A stretch of DNA of 64,000 nt, from contig NZ_JABVEC010000027.1 in the NCBI RefSeq assembly GCF_014323705.1, positions 1 through 64,000 on the forward strand. The letters are read 5' to 3'. The notes under the pieces are model-generated. The model searched no databases and was not told the origin of the DNA. It was given only the letters and a program-made list of their open reading frames with translations. Source of the stretch: Actinomadura alba (GTDB lineage: Bacteria; Actinomycetota; Actinomycetes; Streptosporangiales; Streptosporangiaceae). Every line of letters starts with the position of its first letter. Position 1 is the stretch's first letter. The position numbers and the translations under genes are program-made. Shown in pieces: positions 50,116-59,172 of this stretch.

Positions 50116-50508
50116 TCAGACCGAGGCGAGGCCCTTCGGGCAGGGGGTGACCGGACGACTGTGCTGCGGGAAGGCGCTGGAGTTGGCGTGAATCGCCACG
50201 CTGACCAGTGAGGTGAGCAGCTCGACATCGCTGTCGCCGTCCAGGCGGACACGCACCCAGTCCTCGCTCGGATCCAGCAGCACCCGTCCGCTGTTCAGCA
50301 GCACCTCGTGCATGCGCTGGATCACGGGCCAGGTCAGGCAGAGTTCGGCCTCGTCAGAGGTGTGCAGATGCAGGATCTGCCGGTTGCTCAGCGCCAGCCC
50401 GCTGCCCTCGCCGCAGTCGACGCGGCACACGCTCAGAGCAGGCCAGCGGCGCAACTCGTCCACGACACGCTCGGCGAAGGAGATGCCGGCAGGGAGGGGA
50501 GTGCCCAT
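50116..50508 (-). CDS. Luciferase-type (DUF5519) protein
   Basis: Protein of 130 aa starting at ATG 50508 (MGTPLPAGISFAERVVDELR). It has the compact DUF5519 pattern in which a strand GSGLALSNRQILHLHTSDEA holds the conserved His, followed by LCLTWPVIQRMHEVLLNSGR and a C-terminal DWVRVRLDGDSDVELLTSLV. In larger relatives this unit is annotated luciferase-like, but no light emission is implied. Function unknown; the gene is less GC-biased than its neighbours. Confidence 0.75.
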   Translation of the reverse strand: MGTPLPAGISFAERVVDELRRWPALSVCRVDCGEGSGLALSNRQILHLHTSDEAELCLTWPVIQRMHEVLLNSGRVLLDPSEDWVRVRLDGDSDVELLTSLVSVAIHANSSAFPQHSRPVTPCPKGLASV

Positions 50509-50618
50509 GTCGCCATCGTTCAGGAGCAGGTCACTTGATCGATACCCGGCGTTCCAAATTGTTATCAATCATCCGTTGTCCAACTTCGGGGGTGATTCGG
50601 CGGGAATCCGGGGGCATT

Positions 50619-51665
50619 TCAGGGGCGGTGCCCGGCGCGGCTCACGAGTTCCCGGATCCGCTGGGGCCGGCCGGTGTCGGGGGCGAGCGGAGGCGTGTCC
50701 ATCCCCGCGCCCGCGCGGAGGCCGTCCAGGAACTCGCTCACGGCGTCGAGCGCGCTGTGTCGGGGCGACCAGCCCAGTTCCCTGCGTGCGCGGGTGGTGT
50801 CCATGAGGGGCAGCCGCGACACCAGGTCGAGCAGGTCCGGCGAGGCCGGCACGAGCCGCAGGTGCCAGGCGGCCGCGAGGAGGCCGCGCACCGGCCACGT
50901 GGGCACGCGGACGGCCCTGGCGCCGAGGAGCCCGGCCAGGGCGGGGACGTCCAGGACCGGCTCGGCCGCGATGTTGAAGGGCCCGCTGACGTCCTTCATG
51001 AGGGCCAGGCGGAACGCCTCGGCGGCGTCGAGCGAGTGCAGCGCCTGGAACTCCACCGGCGGCGCCGGCAGGATCGGGACCAGACCGGGCCGTACGAGCG
51101 GGTTCGGCAGCAGCGGGCCGGCGAACAGCCGCCGTTGCTCGGAGGCGGCCTGCCCCTTGAAGACGAATCCGGGTCTCAGCCGTACCACCCTGCGGTCGGC
51201 GTGCTCGCGCTCGAACGTGTCGAGCACCCGTTCCAGATAGGCCTTCTCGCGAGAGTACGCGGCGGCCGGCCAGCCGTGGGTGGGCCAGGTCTCGTCGACC
51301 CTGCGGTCCTTCGGCCCGGGTGAATAGGCGCCCACGGACGAGGAGTACACGAGAGTGGGCACCCCGGCGTCGGCCACGGCCTGGAACACCCGGATGCCGC
51401 CGAGCACGTTGGAGTGCCAGGTGCGGATCGGGTCGTGCGTCGGCTGGAACCGCCAGGCCAGATGGACGACCGCGTCGGCGTTCCGGAAGTGCGGACCGAG
51501 GTCGTCGGTGGCGATGTCGGCCTCGGCCCACTCGGTCTTGCCGGGGTGCCAGTCCGGTCTGCGGCGGGCAAGGCCGAGCACCGAGGTGATCTGCCCGTCC
51601 CGGGACAGCGCCTCGACGAGGCTCGTGCCGATATTGCCGCTCGCTCCGACGATGACCACCCGCAT
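50619..51665 (-). CDS. Extended SDR, NAD-dependent epimerase/dehydratase
   Basis: Protein of 348 aa. NAD-binding loop GASGNIG at 7-13, NAG-like strand DAVVHLAWRFQPTHD, Ser in LVYSSSVGAYSPG, and catalytic Tyr-x-x-x-Lys as AYSREKAYLERVLD. C-terminal substrate domain includes VRLRPGFVFKGQAASEQ. The Tyr-Lys pair being intact suggests a working enzyme acting on a nucleotide sugar or small carbonyl. It lies downstream of the amino-sugar kinase with 90 bp between. Confidence 0.87.
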   Translation of the reverse strand: MRVVIVGASGNIGTSLVEALSRDGQITSVLGLARRRPDWHPGKTEWAEADIATDDLGPHFRNADAVVHLAWRFQPTHDPIRTWHSNVLGGIRVFQAVADAGVPTLVYSSSVGAYSPGPKDRRVDETWPTHGWPAAAYSREKAYLERVLDTFEREHADRRVVRLRPGFVFKGQAASEQRRLFAGPLLPNPLVRPGLVPILPAPPVEFQALHSLDAAEAFRLALMKDVSGPFNIAAEPVLDVPALAGLLGARAVRVPTWPVRGLLAAAWHLRLVPASPDLLDLVSRLPLMDTTRARRELGWSPRHSALDAVSEFLDGLRAGAGMDTPPLAPDTGRPQRIRELVSRAGHRP

Positions 51666-51755
51666 GTCGCGGGGCTGCCCGCTGCTCTACCTCGGTAAAC
51701 GCCCCATATGTTCTCGTTCGTCCCTGCTCCGGGGCGGGCGAGGGGCGGGTGGCGC

Positions 51756-52793
51756 TCAGCCGGTCATGGCGGGCGTGGCCCCTCCGGGCGTGCCCTCACC
51801 CGGGGAGCCGTGCTCGGTGAGGGCGGCGCGCAGTGCGGCGTGGGTCTCCGGTCCGGCACCGACCTCGTCCAGGCCCAGCAGTGCCGCGCCGAGGATCGGC
51901 GGGGCCTCGGCGACGACCAGGTCGGCGCGCGGGGCCCGCTCGGCGTAGCGCCGCTCGATCCCTCGCATCAGCAGCGGATGCCGTGCGGTGAGCACACCGC
52001 CGCCGAGCACCACCTCGGCCGGGCTCTCCAGCAGGCCGAGACGGCGTAGCGTGACCGTGCCGAGGGCGGTCACCTCGTCGGCCAGCCGGTCGACGACCGA
52101 CAGGGCGACGGCATCGCCCTCGGCGGCCACGTCCAGCAGTACGGGCGTGAGCTCCATCAGCCGCCCGGAGGCCAGCTCGCCGCTGTGCAGGGCGAGCCCG
52201 ACGTCGACGGCGGTGCCCACGCCGAAGTGACCGGCGACCGCCGCGGTGAGCGAGGTGCGCGGGCCCCGGCCGTCCTCGCCGCGGACGGCGTTCCACAGGG
52301 CCAGATCGCCGATCTGCATCCCGCCGCCCCAGTCACCGGTGTGCGGGCCGAGCGCGGGGAAGCGGGAGACCCGTCCGTCAGGCCCCACGCCGAGGCAGTT
52401 GATCCCGGCGCCGCAGACGACCGCGACGCCCCAGCCCTTCGAGGCGCCGGCCCGCAGGAGGGCGAACGTGTCGTTGCCGACCCGGACCGTACGGGACCAT
52501 CCGCGTTCCCTCAGGGCCCTGGTCAGGCTCTCCTCCTCCTCGGGCAGGTCGGCGTTGGCGAGGTAGGCGGCCACATGGTCCACGGGGACGCCCGGCACGG
52601 CGCCCGCCTGGTCGAGCGCGGCGGCGACGGCCGAGGCGATCACGTCGACCGCCGCCTGCTGTCCGACCTCATGAGGCCGGAATCCGCCGCCGCGGAAGCC
52701 GGCGAGGACCCCGCCGTCCCGGGCCACTACCACGACGTCGGTCTTGCTGTTCCCTCCATCGATGGCGACGAGCAGAGGGGTGATCACAGGCAC
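51756..52793 (-). CDS. BadF/BadG-type N-acetylglucosamine kinase-like protein
   Basis: ASKHA-fold kinase of 345 aa. Phosphate-1 loop AIDGGNSKTDVVVV near the start, adenosine site VVLGGGVLTARHPLL near the end, and AVVCGAGINCLGVGPDGR in the centre. Such proteins phosphorylate GlcNAc or related amino sugars. The gene starts at GTG 52793, 24 bp after the ROK regulator, so the two form an operon; this supports a sugar substrate. Confidence 0.87.
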   Translation of the reverse strand: MPVITPLLVAIDGGNSKTDVVVVARDGGVLAGFRGGGFRPHEVGQQAAVDVIASAVAAALDQAGAVPGVPVDHVAAYLANADLPEEEESLTRALRERGWSRTVRVGNDTFALLRAGASKGWGVAVVCGAGINCLGVGPDGRVSRFPALGPHTGDWGGGMQIGDLALWNAVRGEDGRGPRTSLTAAVAGHFGVGTAVDVGLALHSGELASGRLMELTPVLLDVAAEGDAVALSVVDRLADEVTALGTVTLRRLGLLESPAEVVLGGGVLTARHPLLMRGIERRYAERAPRADLVVAEAPPILGAALLGLDEVGAGPETHAALRAALTEHGSPGEGTPGGATPAMTG

Positions 52794-52817
52794 TCCGGTT
52801 CTCCTTCGGACGGCGGC

Positions 52818-54119
52818 TCAGCGAAAAGTGCTCGAGAAGACCTCGTCGCGGGCCTGGGCCAGCGCGAGGTGCAGCGCGCCGGCGAGGACCGGATTGCCTT
52901 CGACCGAGCTCAGCCGCAGACGGGGCCTCGGGATGGTCAGCGCGTGCAGCTCGCGTTCGATCAGAGCCCGCAACGGCTCACCACCGGCGTGCAGCACACC
53001 GCCGGAAAGGATGATCAGTTCGGGATCGAGCACCGCGGTCACGTTCGCGAGCGCGATACCGAGCCGGGCGGCCAGCTCGGCGAGCGCGGCGGCGGCTCGC
53101 GCGGCCTCGTCCGCCGCCTTCTCCGGCAGGCCGGCGGCGAGCGCACCACCGTCGAGCGTACGGCCGTCGGGCACACCGCCGTCGAGCGCGCCCCCGGCCG
53201 CGCGCTCGATGGACGCGCGCTCGATGGACGCGGCGGCCCGCTCGACGGTCTTGACGGCGTCGGTCCCCCTGAAGCCGTGCCCCCGCATCAGCTTCAGGAC
53301 CGCCGGAGCCCCGGCCGCCAGTTGCATCCCGCCGGTGTGGGCGCGGCGAACGCCGCGCACGAGCGGAGCTCCGGCCAGCGGCATGTAACCGATCTCACCC
53401 GCTCCGCCGGTGGCGCCACGGTGCAGCCGCCCGCCGAGGACCGCCGCCATCCCGATCCCGTTGCCCACCCACAGCAGCACGAAGTCGCGGATCCCGGCCG
53501 CCTGCCCGTGGTCGAGCTCGGCCAGCGCGGCGAGATTGACGTCGTTCTCGATGGCCACCCGCAGGCCGAGCCCCTCGGCCATCCGGCCGGTGACGTCGGG
53601 GACATGCCAGCCGGGGATGTGGGCGGCGTAACCGAGCCGCCCGGTCGACGGGTCGACGGCGCCCTGGATCCCGATGACGACCCGGTTCAGCCGGTCGAGC
53701 TCCAGGCCTCCCGCCCGGGCAGCGCTGTCGACCGCGGCCCGGACGCGGCCGACGACGTCCTCGCCGGACCGGCCCGGGGTGCGCAGCGTGTGCTCGCCCA
53801 CGACCGTGCCGAGGAGGTCGGCCACGGCGACCCTGATCCGTACGGGGGTGACGTCGAGGCCGGCGACATGGGCGGCGGACGGATCGATCCGGTACATCTC
53901 CGCGGTGCGCCCGGTGGACCCCCCCTTGATCCCGTCCTGTACGACCAGGCCGGCCTGCTCGAGCCGGGCGAGCAGCTGCGAGGCGGTCGGTTTGGACAAC
54001 CCGGTCAACTCGCCGAGCCGCGGGCGGGTCAGCGCGCCGTGCGCGAGCAGCATCTCGAGCGCGGCGCGGTCGTTGATGGCGCGCAGGAGGCTCGGTGTGC
54101 CCGGGGTGGGCGGGGCCAA
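52818..54119 (-). CDS. ROK family transcriptional regulator
   Basis: Protein of 433 aa from TTG 54119: winged helix-turn-helix (GALTRPRLGELTGLSKPTAS) followed by a ROK sugar-kinase-like domain with VIGIQGAVDPSTG, ENDVNLAALAELDHG, GNGIGMAAVLGGRLHRGATGG-type glycine loop and the zinc-region GEIGYMPLAG. An in-frame repetitive insert (ASIERASIERAAGG and following Asp/Gly repeats) lies at about 290-330. It probably senses a sugar and represses its own operon through the palindrome at 54219-54235. Confidence 0.9.
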   Translation of the reverse strand: MAPPTPGTPSLLRAINDRAALEMLLAHGALTRPRLGELTGLSKPTASQLLARLEQAGLVVQDGIKGGSTGRTAEMYRIDPSAAHVAGLDVTPVRIRVAVADLLGTVVGEHTLRTPGRSGEDVVGRVRAAVDSAARAGGLELDRLNRVVIGIQGAVDPSTGRLGYAAHIPGWHVPDVTGRMAEGLGLRVAIENDVNLAALAELDHGQAAGIRDFVLLWVGNGIGMAAVLGGRLHRGATGGAGEIGYMPLAGAPLVRGVRRAHTGGMQLAAGAPAVLKLMRGHGFRGTDAVKTVERAAASIERASIERAAGGALDGGVPDGRTLDGGALAAGLPEKAADEAARAAAALAELAARLGIALANVTAVLDPELIILSGGVLHAGGEPLRALIERELHALTIPRPRLRLSSVEGNPVLAGALHLALAQARDEVFSSTFR

Positions 54120-54218
54120 CTCGGTCTCCCTCTCCGTCCGTCGCCGGGATCAGGGCGTCCACTGGTCGCCATCCGTGCTGATCTCACCTGCCGGGCCGGC
54201 CACCCGTCGGGAGCACCA

Positions 54219-54235
54219 TTAGGAAAGTTCCCTAA
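54219..54235. promoter_or_regulatory. Predicted ROK operator
   Basis: TTAGGAAAGTTCCCTAA, an inverted repeat TTAGG-N7-CCTAA, 100 bp upstream of the ROK start codon and 125 bp before the divergent FadR-type gene. The pattern resembles operators described for actinobacterial ROK regulators. It is AT-rich in a GC-rich surrounding. Confidence 0.65.
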
Positions 54236-54359
54236 CTAAAGAAATGGGACCATCGCCGGTGCTCTCGCGTCAAGTGGGATGAGGGCGCAATCACACGTCA
54301 CGGCGCGGCTCGGCATACTTCAGTCAGAAAGACATCCGACCTTCGGGAGGCGCGAGGCG

Positions 54360-55031
54360 ATGGCGGTCACCGACGAGGCGATCGAAAAGATCAAAGAGAT
54401 GATCGTCTCCGGCAGCCTGCGCCCGGGGCAGCGGCTGCCCCGGGAGGCCGACCTGGCGGCACAGCTCGGCCTGTCCCGCAACTCCCTGCGCGAGGCGGTC
54501 AAGGCTCTGTCGCTGATCCGGGTGCTCGACGTACGGCAGGGCGACGGCACGTATGTGACGAGCCTGGAGCCGAGCCTGCTGCTCGACGCGCTGAGCTTCG
54601 TCGTCGACGTGCACCACGACGCCACCGTGCTCGAGTTCTTCGAGGTGCGACGGTTCCTCGAGCCCCGGGCGGCGGCGCTCGCGGCGACCCGGATCGGCGA
54701 GGACGAGGTGGCGGCGCTGCGCGGCCACCTGTCGCTCGTCTCGGCCGATTCCACGTACGAGGAACTCGTCGCCAACGATCTGGAGTTCCACCGCCGGATC
54801 GCCGTCGCGTCGGGCAACTCCGTGCTGTGCTCGTTGCTCGAAAGCCTGGCCGGCCCGACCATGCGCGGCCGGATCTGGCGCGGGCTGACGCAGGAGGGCG
54901 CCTGGGAGCGGACGCACTCCGAGCACCACGCGATCCTCGACGCGATCGCCGATGGGCAGCCCGACGTGGCCAGGGCCTGGGCCGAGGTGCACGTGGCCGG
55001 TGTCGAGCAGTGGCTCAGGAAGGCCCTCTGA
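54360..55031 (+). CDS. FadR/GntR-family transcriptional regulator
   Basis: Protein of 223 aa: GntR winged helix (GQRLPREADLAAQLGLSRNS and LREAVKALSLIRVL, about residues 22-70) followed by an FCD ligand domain. Conserved metal-type His and Asp residues of FCD are in FEVRRFLEPRAAALAA, NDLEFHRRIAVASGN and SEHHAILDAIADGQPD. ATG 54360 follows GGGAGG. It is next to an SDR gene of probable sugar-acid metabolism, which it may control. Confidence 0.9.
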   Translation: MAVTDEAIEKIKEMIVSGSLRPGQRLPREADLAAQLGLSRNSLREAVKALSLIRVLDVRQGDGTYVTSLEPSLLLDALSFVVDVHHDATVLEFFEVRRFLEPRAAALAATRIGEDEVAALRGHLSLVSADSTYEELVANDLEFHRRIAVASGNSVLCSLLESLAGPTMRGRIWRGLTQEGAWERTHSEHHAILDAIADGQPDVARAWAEVHVAGVEQWLRKAL

Positions 55032-55121
55032 CGTCAGGGAGCGACGCGGCCCGCAGCCGGGCCCGGCTTCGTCGCGCAGGCACGGATCAGCCGAAGGAGA
55101 TCACGCGGAAATGAGCACGCA

Positions 55122-55889
55122 GTGAGCACCGTACGGTTCGACTACTCGGGCGAGCGGGTCCTGGTGACGGGTGCGGCGGGCATGATCGGGCGCGCTCTCG
55201 TCAGCGGCTTCGCCGAGGCCGGGGCCGACGTGCTGGCGGTCGACCGCGACGCCGACGGACTGCGGGTCTTCAGGGGGCGGCCACGGATCATCACGTTGGC
55301 CGGTGACCTGGCCCGGGAGGACTTCGCCGACGAAGTGTTCGCCCAGGCCGAGCGCGCGGGCGGGTTGCACGTCCTCGTGAACAACGCCGCCATCACCGGG
55401 CACCGCACGCCACTGATCGACATCGGAGCGGGCCAGTGGGACGAGGTCATCTCGGCCAACCTCCGCTCGGTCTACCTGCTGTCCGTACGGGCGGCACGGC
55501 ACTGGCGCGACGGCGGCCGGGGCGGCGTCATCATCAGCCTGTCCTCGCCCGGCGCCTTCCGCGCGCACGAGAACCAGAGCGCCTACGACGTCGCCAAGGC
55601 CGGTATCGAGGCGCTCACCAGATCGATCGCGGTCGAGCTCGGCGGGGCCGGAATCCGCGCGGTGTGCATAGCGCCGGCGAGCGTGGTCGCGGACGTCCGG
55701 GCCGCCGCCGATCTGCCGACCGGACGCACCACCCGGCCCGACGAGGTGGCCGACGCGGCGCTGTTCCTGGGCTCATCGGCGGCCGGCCAGTTCAACGGCA
55801 GCACGCTGCTGCTCGACGGCGGCCTGCTCGCGCGGCTCCGTACCGACCCGACCCAGGAACAGGCGACGCACCAGCTCAGAGATCGATGA
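55122..55889 (+). CDS. Classical SDR oxidoreductase
   Basis: Protein of 255 aa. Cofactor loop VTGAAGMIGRALVSGF, NNAAITGH, catalytic Ser in ISLSSPGAFRAHE and Tyr-x-x-x-Lys in SAYDVAKAGIEAL. The Asp after the second strand (AVDRDADGL) favours NAD. It follows the FadR-type regulator by 90 bp in the same direction. The substrate is probably a hydroxy acid or sugar; not determinable. Confidence 0.9.
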   Translation: MSTVRFDYSGERVLVTGAAGMIGRALVSGFAEAGADVLAVDRDADGLRVFRGRPRIITLAGDLAREDFADEVFAQAERAGGLHVLVNNAAITGHRTPLIDIGAGQWDEVISANLRSVYLLSVRAARHWRDGGRGGVIISLSSPGAFRAHENQSAYDVAKAGIEALTRSIAVELGGAGIRAVCIAPASVVADVRAAADLPTGRTTRPDEVADAALFLGSSAAGQFNGSTLLLDGGLLARLRTDPTQEQATHQLRDR

Positions 55890-56002
55890 TCACCGGGACC
55901 TAAGTCCCCGCCGCGGAGGGCCTCGCGCCCCTGGTCATGGGGGGCGCGCAGCGGGCAGGCTGGTCGGGAACGCAGCCGTACCGCGCCTCTCCGGGAGTCG
56001 TC

Positions 56003-56812
56003 ATGCCGATGTTCGTCGGCACCTCCGGCTGGCAGTACGCCGACTGGCGCGGCGTGCTCTACCCGGCCGGTCTGCCCCAGCGGCTCTGGCTGGAGCAGTA
56101 CACCGAATGCTTCGACACGGTCGAGAACAACAACGCCTTCTACCGGCTGCCGACCCACGAGATCTTCGAGAGCTGGCGCGACCGGACCTCGTCCACGTTC
56201 GTGATGGCGGTGAAGGCGAGCCGCTACCTCACCCATGTCAAGCGGCTGAAGGAGCCCGAGGAGCCGGTCGGACGCCTGCTGCGCGCGGCGACCGGCCTCG
56301 GCGCCAAGCTCGGGCCGATCCTCGTGCAGCTTCCGCCCACACTGCAGGCCGAGCCGGACCGGCTCACCGCGTGCCTGCGCTGCTTCCCCACGGGAATCCG
56401 GGTGGCCGTCGAGCCGCGGCACCCCTCATGGTGGACCGAGGACGTACGCGCGCGGCTGACGCGGTGCGGTGCCGCGCTGTGCTGGTCCGACCGCCTCGGC
56501 CGCCCCCTCACGCCGCTGTGGCCGACCACCGACTGGGGATACGTACGGTTCCACGAGGGCACAGCGCGGCCCCGGCCGAGCTATGGCGACCAGGCCCTGC
56601 GCGGCTGGCTGCGGCGGATCTGCGCGAACTGGGACGACGACCAGGACGTGTTCGTCTACTTCAACAACGACGCCGGCGGCGCCGCCGTGCGCGATGCCGC
56701 CCGCTTCGCCGAGCTCGCCCGCGGCGCGGGGCGCAGTGTCCGCCGTACGCCCACCCTGCGGCACGACGGCACCGCCGCGCCCGCCGCTCCGGCGGCTGCG
56801 GACGGCGGTTGA
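56003..56812 (+). CDS. DUF72 (YecE-like) protein
   Basis: Protein of 269 aa of the DUF72 TIM-barrel family: MFVGTSGWQYADWRGVLYP, YTECFDTVENNNAFYRLPTH, TFVMAVKASRYLTHVKRL, and the C-terminal VFVYFNNDAGGAAVRDAARF. The family has no proven reaction. I use ATG 56003 because similarity starts at VGTSGW; the open frame upstream has no family content. Single gene, convergent with ftsH paralogue. Confidence 0.92.
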   Translation: MPMFVGTSGWQYADWRGVLYPAGLPQRLWLEQYTECFDTVENNNAFYRLPTHEIFESWRDRTSSTFVMAVKASRYLTHVKRLKEPEEPVGRLLRAATGLGAKLGPILVQLPPTLQAEPDRLTACLRCFPTGIRVAVEPRHPSWWTEDVRARLTRCGAALCWSDRLGRPLTPLWPTTDWGYVRFHEGTARPRPSYGDQALRGWLRRICANWDDDQDVFVYFNNDAGGAAVRDAARFAELARGAGRSVRRTPTLRHDGTAAPAAPAAADGG

Positions 56813-56840
56813 GCGCCGCGTTCGACCGGACGCGGCGGGG

Positions 56841-58820
56841 TCAACCGGGGGAGCCACGCCTCCCGCTGAGATGGCGGGCGGGGACGGCCCGAGGGGACGG
56901 CCGGCGGGCCGGACCGTCTCCGGGCGGGTGGCTCCTCAGTACCTTGACGACGACGTCTCCGTCGACGGTCTCCTCTTCGAGCAGCGTCGCCGCGAGCCGG
57001 TCGAGCGCGTTGCGATGTGCGTCGAGCAGGCCGGTGGCGCGGTGCTCGGCGAGGCGGAGGAGGCCGGCGACCTCGGCGTCGATGAGTTCCTGGGTGTGCT
57101 CGGAATAGGGCAGCCGCAACGGGGTGTCCTGGGGCGCCTCGCCGAGGTCGTGCGGGGTCGTGGAGCCGTACCCCACGGGGCCGAGCGCGGTGGACAGGCC
57201 GAACTCGCGCACCATGCGACCGGCGATGTGCGTCGCCCCTGCGAGGTCGTTGGCCGCCCCGGTGGACCCCTGGCCGAACACCACCAGCTCGGCCGCCCGG
57301 CCGCCGAGCCGTACGGTCAGCAGGTCGAGCAGGTAGGCCTCGCTGTAGAGGTGCCGTTCCGCCTCGGGAAGCTGCTCGGTCACGCCGAGCGCCACGCCCG
57401 CCGGCAGGATCGTCACCTTGGCGACCGGATCGGCGTGTTCGCAGAGCGCGGCGAGCAGCGCGTGCCCGGACTCGTGCACGGCCACCGCGTTCCGTTCGTC
57501 GGGCAGCAGTGCGTTGGAGGCCTCCCGGCGGCCCAGCAGCACCCGGTCGCGGGCCTGGTCGAGGTCGCGGGCGTTGATGACGATCCGGTCGGCGCGCACC
57601 GCGTTGATGGCCGCCTCGTTCACGAGGTTGGCCAGGTCGGCGCCGGAGAAGCCCGGCGTGCCACGGGCGAGCACGTCCAGATCCACGTCCCGCGCCACGT
57701 GCTTGCCCTTGGCGTGCGCAGCCATGATCGCGGCCCGTTCGGCCTGATTCGGCAGCGGTACGGTCACCTGGCGGTCGAACCGGCCCGGGCGCAGCAACGC
57801 GGCGTCCAGGGATTCGGGCCGGTTGGTGGCGGCGAGGATCACGATGCCACTGCCCTGGTCGAAGCCGTCCATCTCGGCGAGCAGCTGGTTGAGGGTCTGC
57901 TCCCGCTCCTCGTGCCCGCCCAGCCCGACGCCACCGCGCTTGCCGCCGATGGCGTCGATCTCGTCGATGAAGATGATCGACGGGGCCCGTTTGCGCGCGT
58001 CGTCGAACATGTCGCGGACCCTGGAGGCGCCCACGCCGACGAACATCTCGACGAAGGCCGAGCCGGTGACGGACAGGAACGCCACCTCGGCCTCGCCCGC
58101 GACGGCGCGGGCCATCAGCGTCTTGCCGGTGCCGGGCGGCCCGACCATGATCACGCCTCGGGGTGGCTTGGCCCCCGCCGCCGCGTAGCGCTCGGGATCG
58201 CGCAGGAAGTCCACCATCTCGGTGACCTCCTGCTTGACGCCGTCGTAGCCCGCGACGTCGGTGAACCGGGTGGTCGGCCGCTCCGCTTCGATGATCTTGG
58301 CTTTGGATCGGCCGAACCCGCCGATGCCGCCCGCCAACGACTGCTGTGCATGCCGGCCGGCCCACATGAACAGCCCGAAGATGAAGATCAACGGGAGCAG
58401 CGTGGCGAGCACCGTGGTCCATGAGCCCGCACTCTGGGTCGCGGCGACCTGGACGTGCCGGGCCTCCAGCCGCTGCGCGAGCTGGGTGTTCCCGAGCGCG
58501 GTCGGGATCTGACTGGTGAACCTCCTGCCGTCGGTCAGCGTCCCGCGCACGCTGCCCTTCTCGTCGATCGTCACCGACCGCACCTGACCGGCGTTCACCT
58601 TGGCCACCAGGTCGCTGTAGGTGGACCTCTGCTGCGCGGGGGCGGAGAACAGGGCCGGCCCGATCAGCAGGAAGAACGTCGTGACGAGTGCCATGGGCAG
58701 CAACCAGCGCTGCCATGGCGGAGTCGGACGCTCCGGCGAAGGAGGTGGCTGCTCCTGTGGAGGCCCCGGCCTGGTCGGCCCCATCGCGTGCCGAGGCGGG
58801 AGCCGTACCCGGCTGATCAT
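56841..58820 (-). CDS. FtsH-type membrane AAA zinc metalloprotease (paralogue)
   Basis: Protein of 659 aa from ATG 58820. Pro-rich cytosolic start, TM1 at about 43-62, periplasmic domain, TM2 at about 137-155, AAA domain with Walker A GPPGTGKTLMARAVAGEAEV and Walker B SIIFIDEIDAIGG, SRH arginines in LDAALLRPGRFDRQ, and protease site HESGH in AVAVHESGHALLAALCE. These proteases degrade unassembled or misfolded membrane proteins. The longer frame to 59129 runs through the riboswitch aptamer and is not coding. A variable Pro/Arg tail ends the protein. It lies alone, so it is probably not the primary housekeeping ftsH. Confidence 0.92.
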   Translation of the reverse strand: MISRVRLPPRHAMGPTRPGPPQEQPPPSPERPTPPWQRWLLPMALVTTFFLLIGPALFSAPAQQRSTYSDLVAKVNAGQVRSVTIDEKGSVRGTLTDGRRFTSQIPTALGNTQLAQRLEARHVQVAATQSAGSWTTVLATLLPLIFIFGLFMWAGRHAQQSLAGGIGGFGRSKAKIIEAERPTTRFTDVAGYDGVKQEVTEMVDFLRDPERYAAAGAKPPRGVIMVGPPGTGKTLMARAVAGEAEVAFLSVTGSAFVEMFVGVGASRVRDMFDDARKRAPSIIFIDEIDAIGGKRGGVGLGGHEEREQTLNQLLAEMDGFDQGSGIVILAATNRPESLDAALLRPGRFDRQVTVPLPNQAERAAIMAAHAKGKHVARDVDLDVLARGTPGFSGADLANLVNEAAINAVRADRIVINARDLDQARDRVLLGRREASNALLPDERNAVAVHESGHALLAALCEHADPVAKVTILPAGVALGVTEQLPEAERHLYSEAYLLDLLTVRLGGRAAELVVFGQGSTGAANDLAGATHIAGRMVREFGLSTALGPVGYGSTTPHDLGEAPQDTPLRLPYSEHTQELIDAEVAGLLRLAEHRATGLLDAHRNALDRLAATLLEEETVDGDVVVKVLRSHPPGDGPARRPSPRAVPARHLSGRRGSPG

Positions 58821-59007
58821 CGCCGCCCGGACCACGTCGTTACGAGATGTGATGCGCTCATATGCCGTCCCCCGGTGGGCCCGTGCCGGCGGTTCGGCCG
58901 GTCTCGCCTGCCATGGGCGGGCCCTAGGTCCTCGCCGGCACAGGCGCCGCGAGTGCGCGCGCTCGCGGCCTGGGCGACTGGACGCCTCGCGCCGGCCATG
59001 AAAAGAC
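58821..59007 (-). other. Leader between TPP aptamer and ftsH paralogue
   Basis: No thiamine gene or other supported ORF. It should carry the expression platform. GCGCGAGCGCGC-type GC stretches could form a hairpin around 58940-58970, but a defined terminator or sequestered ribosome site cannot be fixed by eye. A short open frame at 58817-59035 has no recognisable content. Confidence 0.4.
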
Positions 59008-59172
59008 CCGCGAGGCGGTTTCCCTTCGCCGGCATTGTCCGGATCAGGTGATAGGGGTCGCCGTAGGACCTTTCGGTCTTCCGGCCTCTCAGCCCTTCCG
59101 TCGGACTCCTTCGTCGGAGTCGGCTCCATTGGAGGTTGTCCGCTCGGAGCTCCCCCGCTCGTCTCGCAGGCC
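59008..59172 (-). ncRNA. TPP (thiamine pyrophosphate) riboswitch aptamer
   Basis: On the - strand the conserved THI-box pieces appear in order: GGGGAGCTCC (P2 5' strand), a variable P3 region, GGCTGAGAGG (the CUGAGA pyrimidine-binding core), GACCCCT (P2 3' strand), and ACCTGATCCGGACAATGCC followed by GGCGAAGGGA (P4-P5). GAG-CGG before and CCGCCTC after form P1. All invariant blocks are present. Downstream on the same strand is the ftsH paralogue, about 190 nt away; no thiamine gene lies between. Confidence 0.92.

Noticed and set aside
58821..59129. N-terminal extension of the FtsH paralogue
   Set aside because: The open frame reads through the conserved TPP aptamer; FtsH homology and normal length start at ATG 58820.
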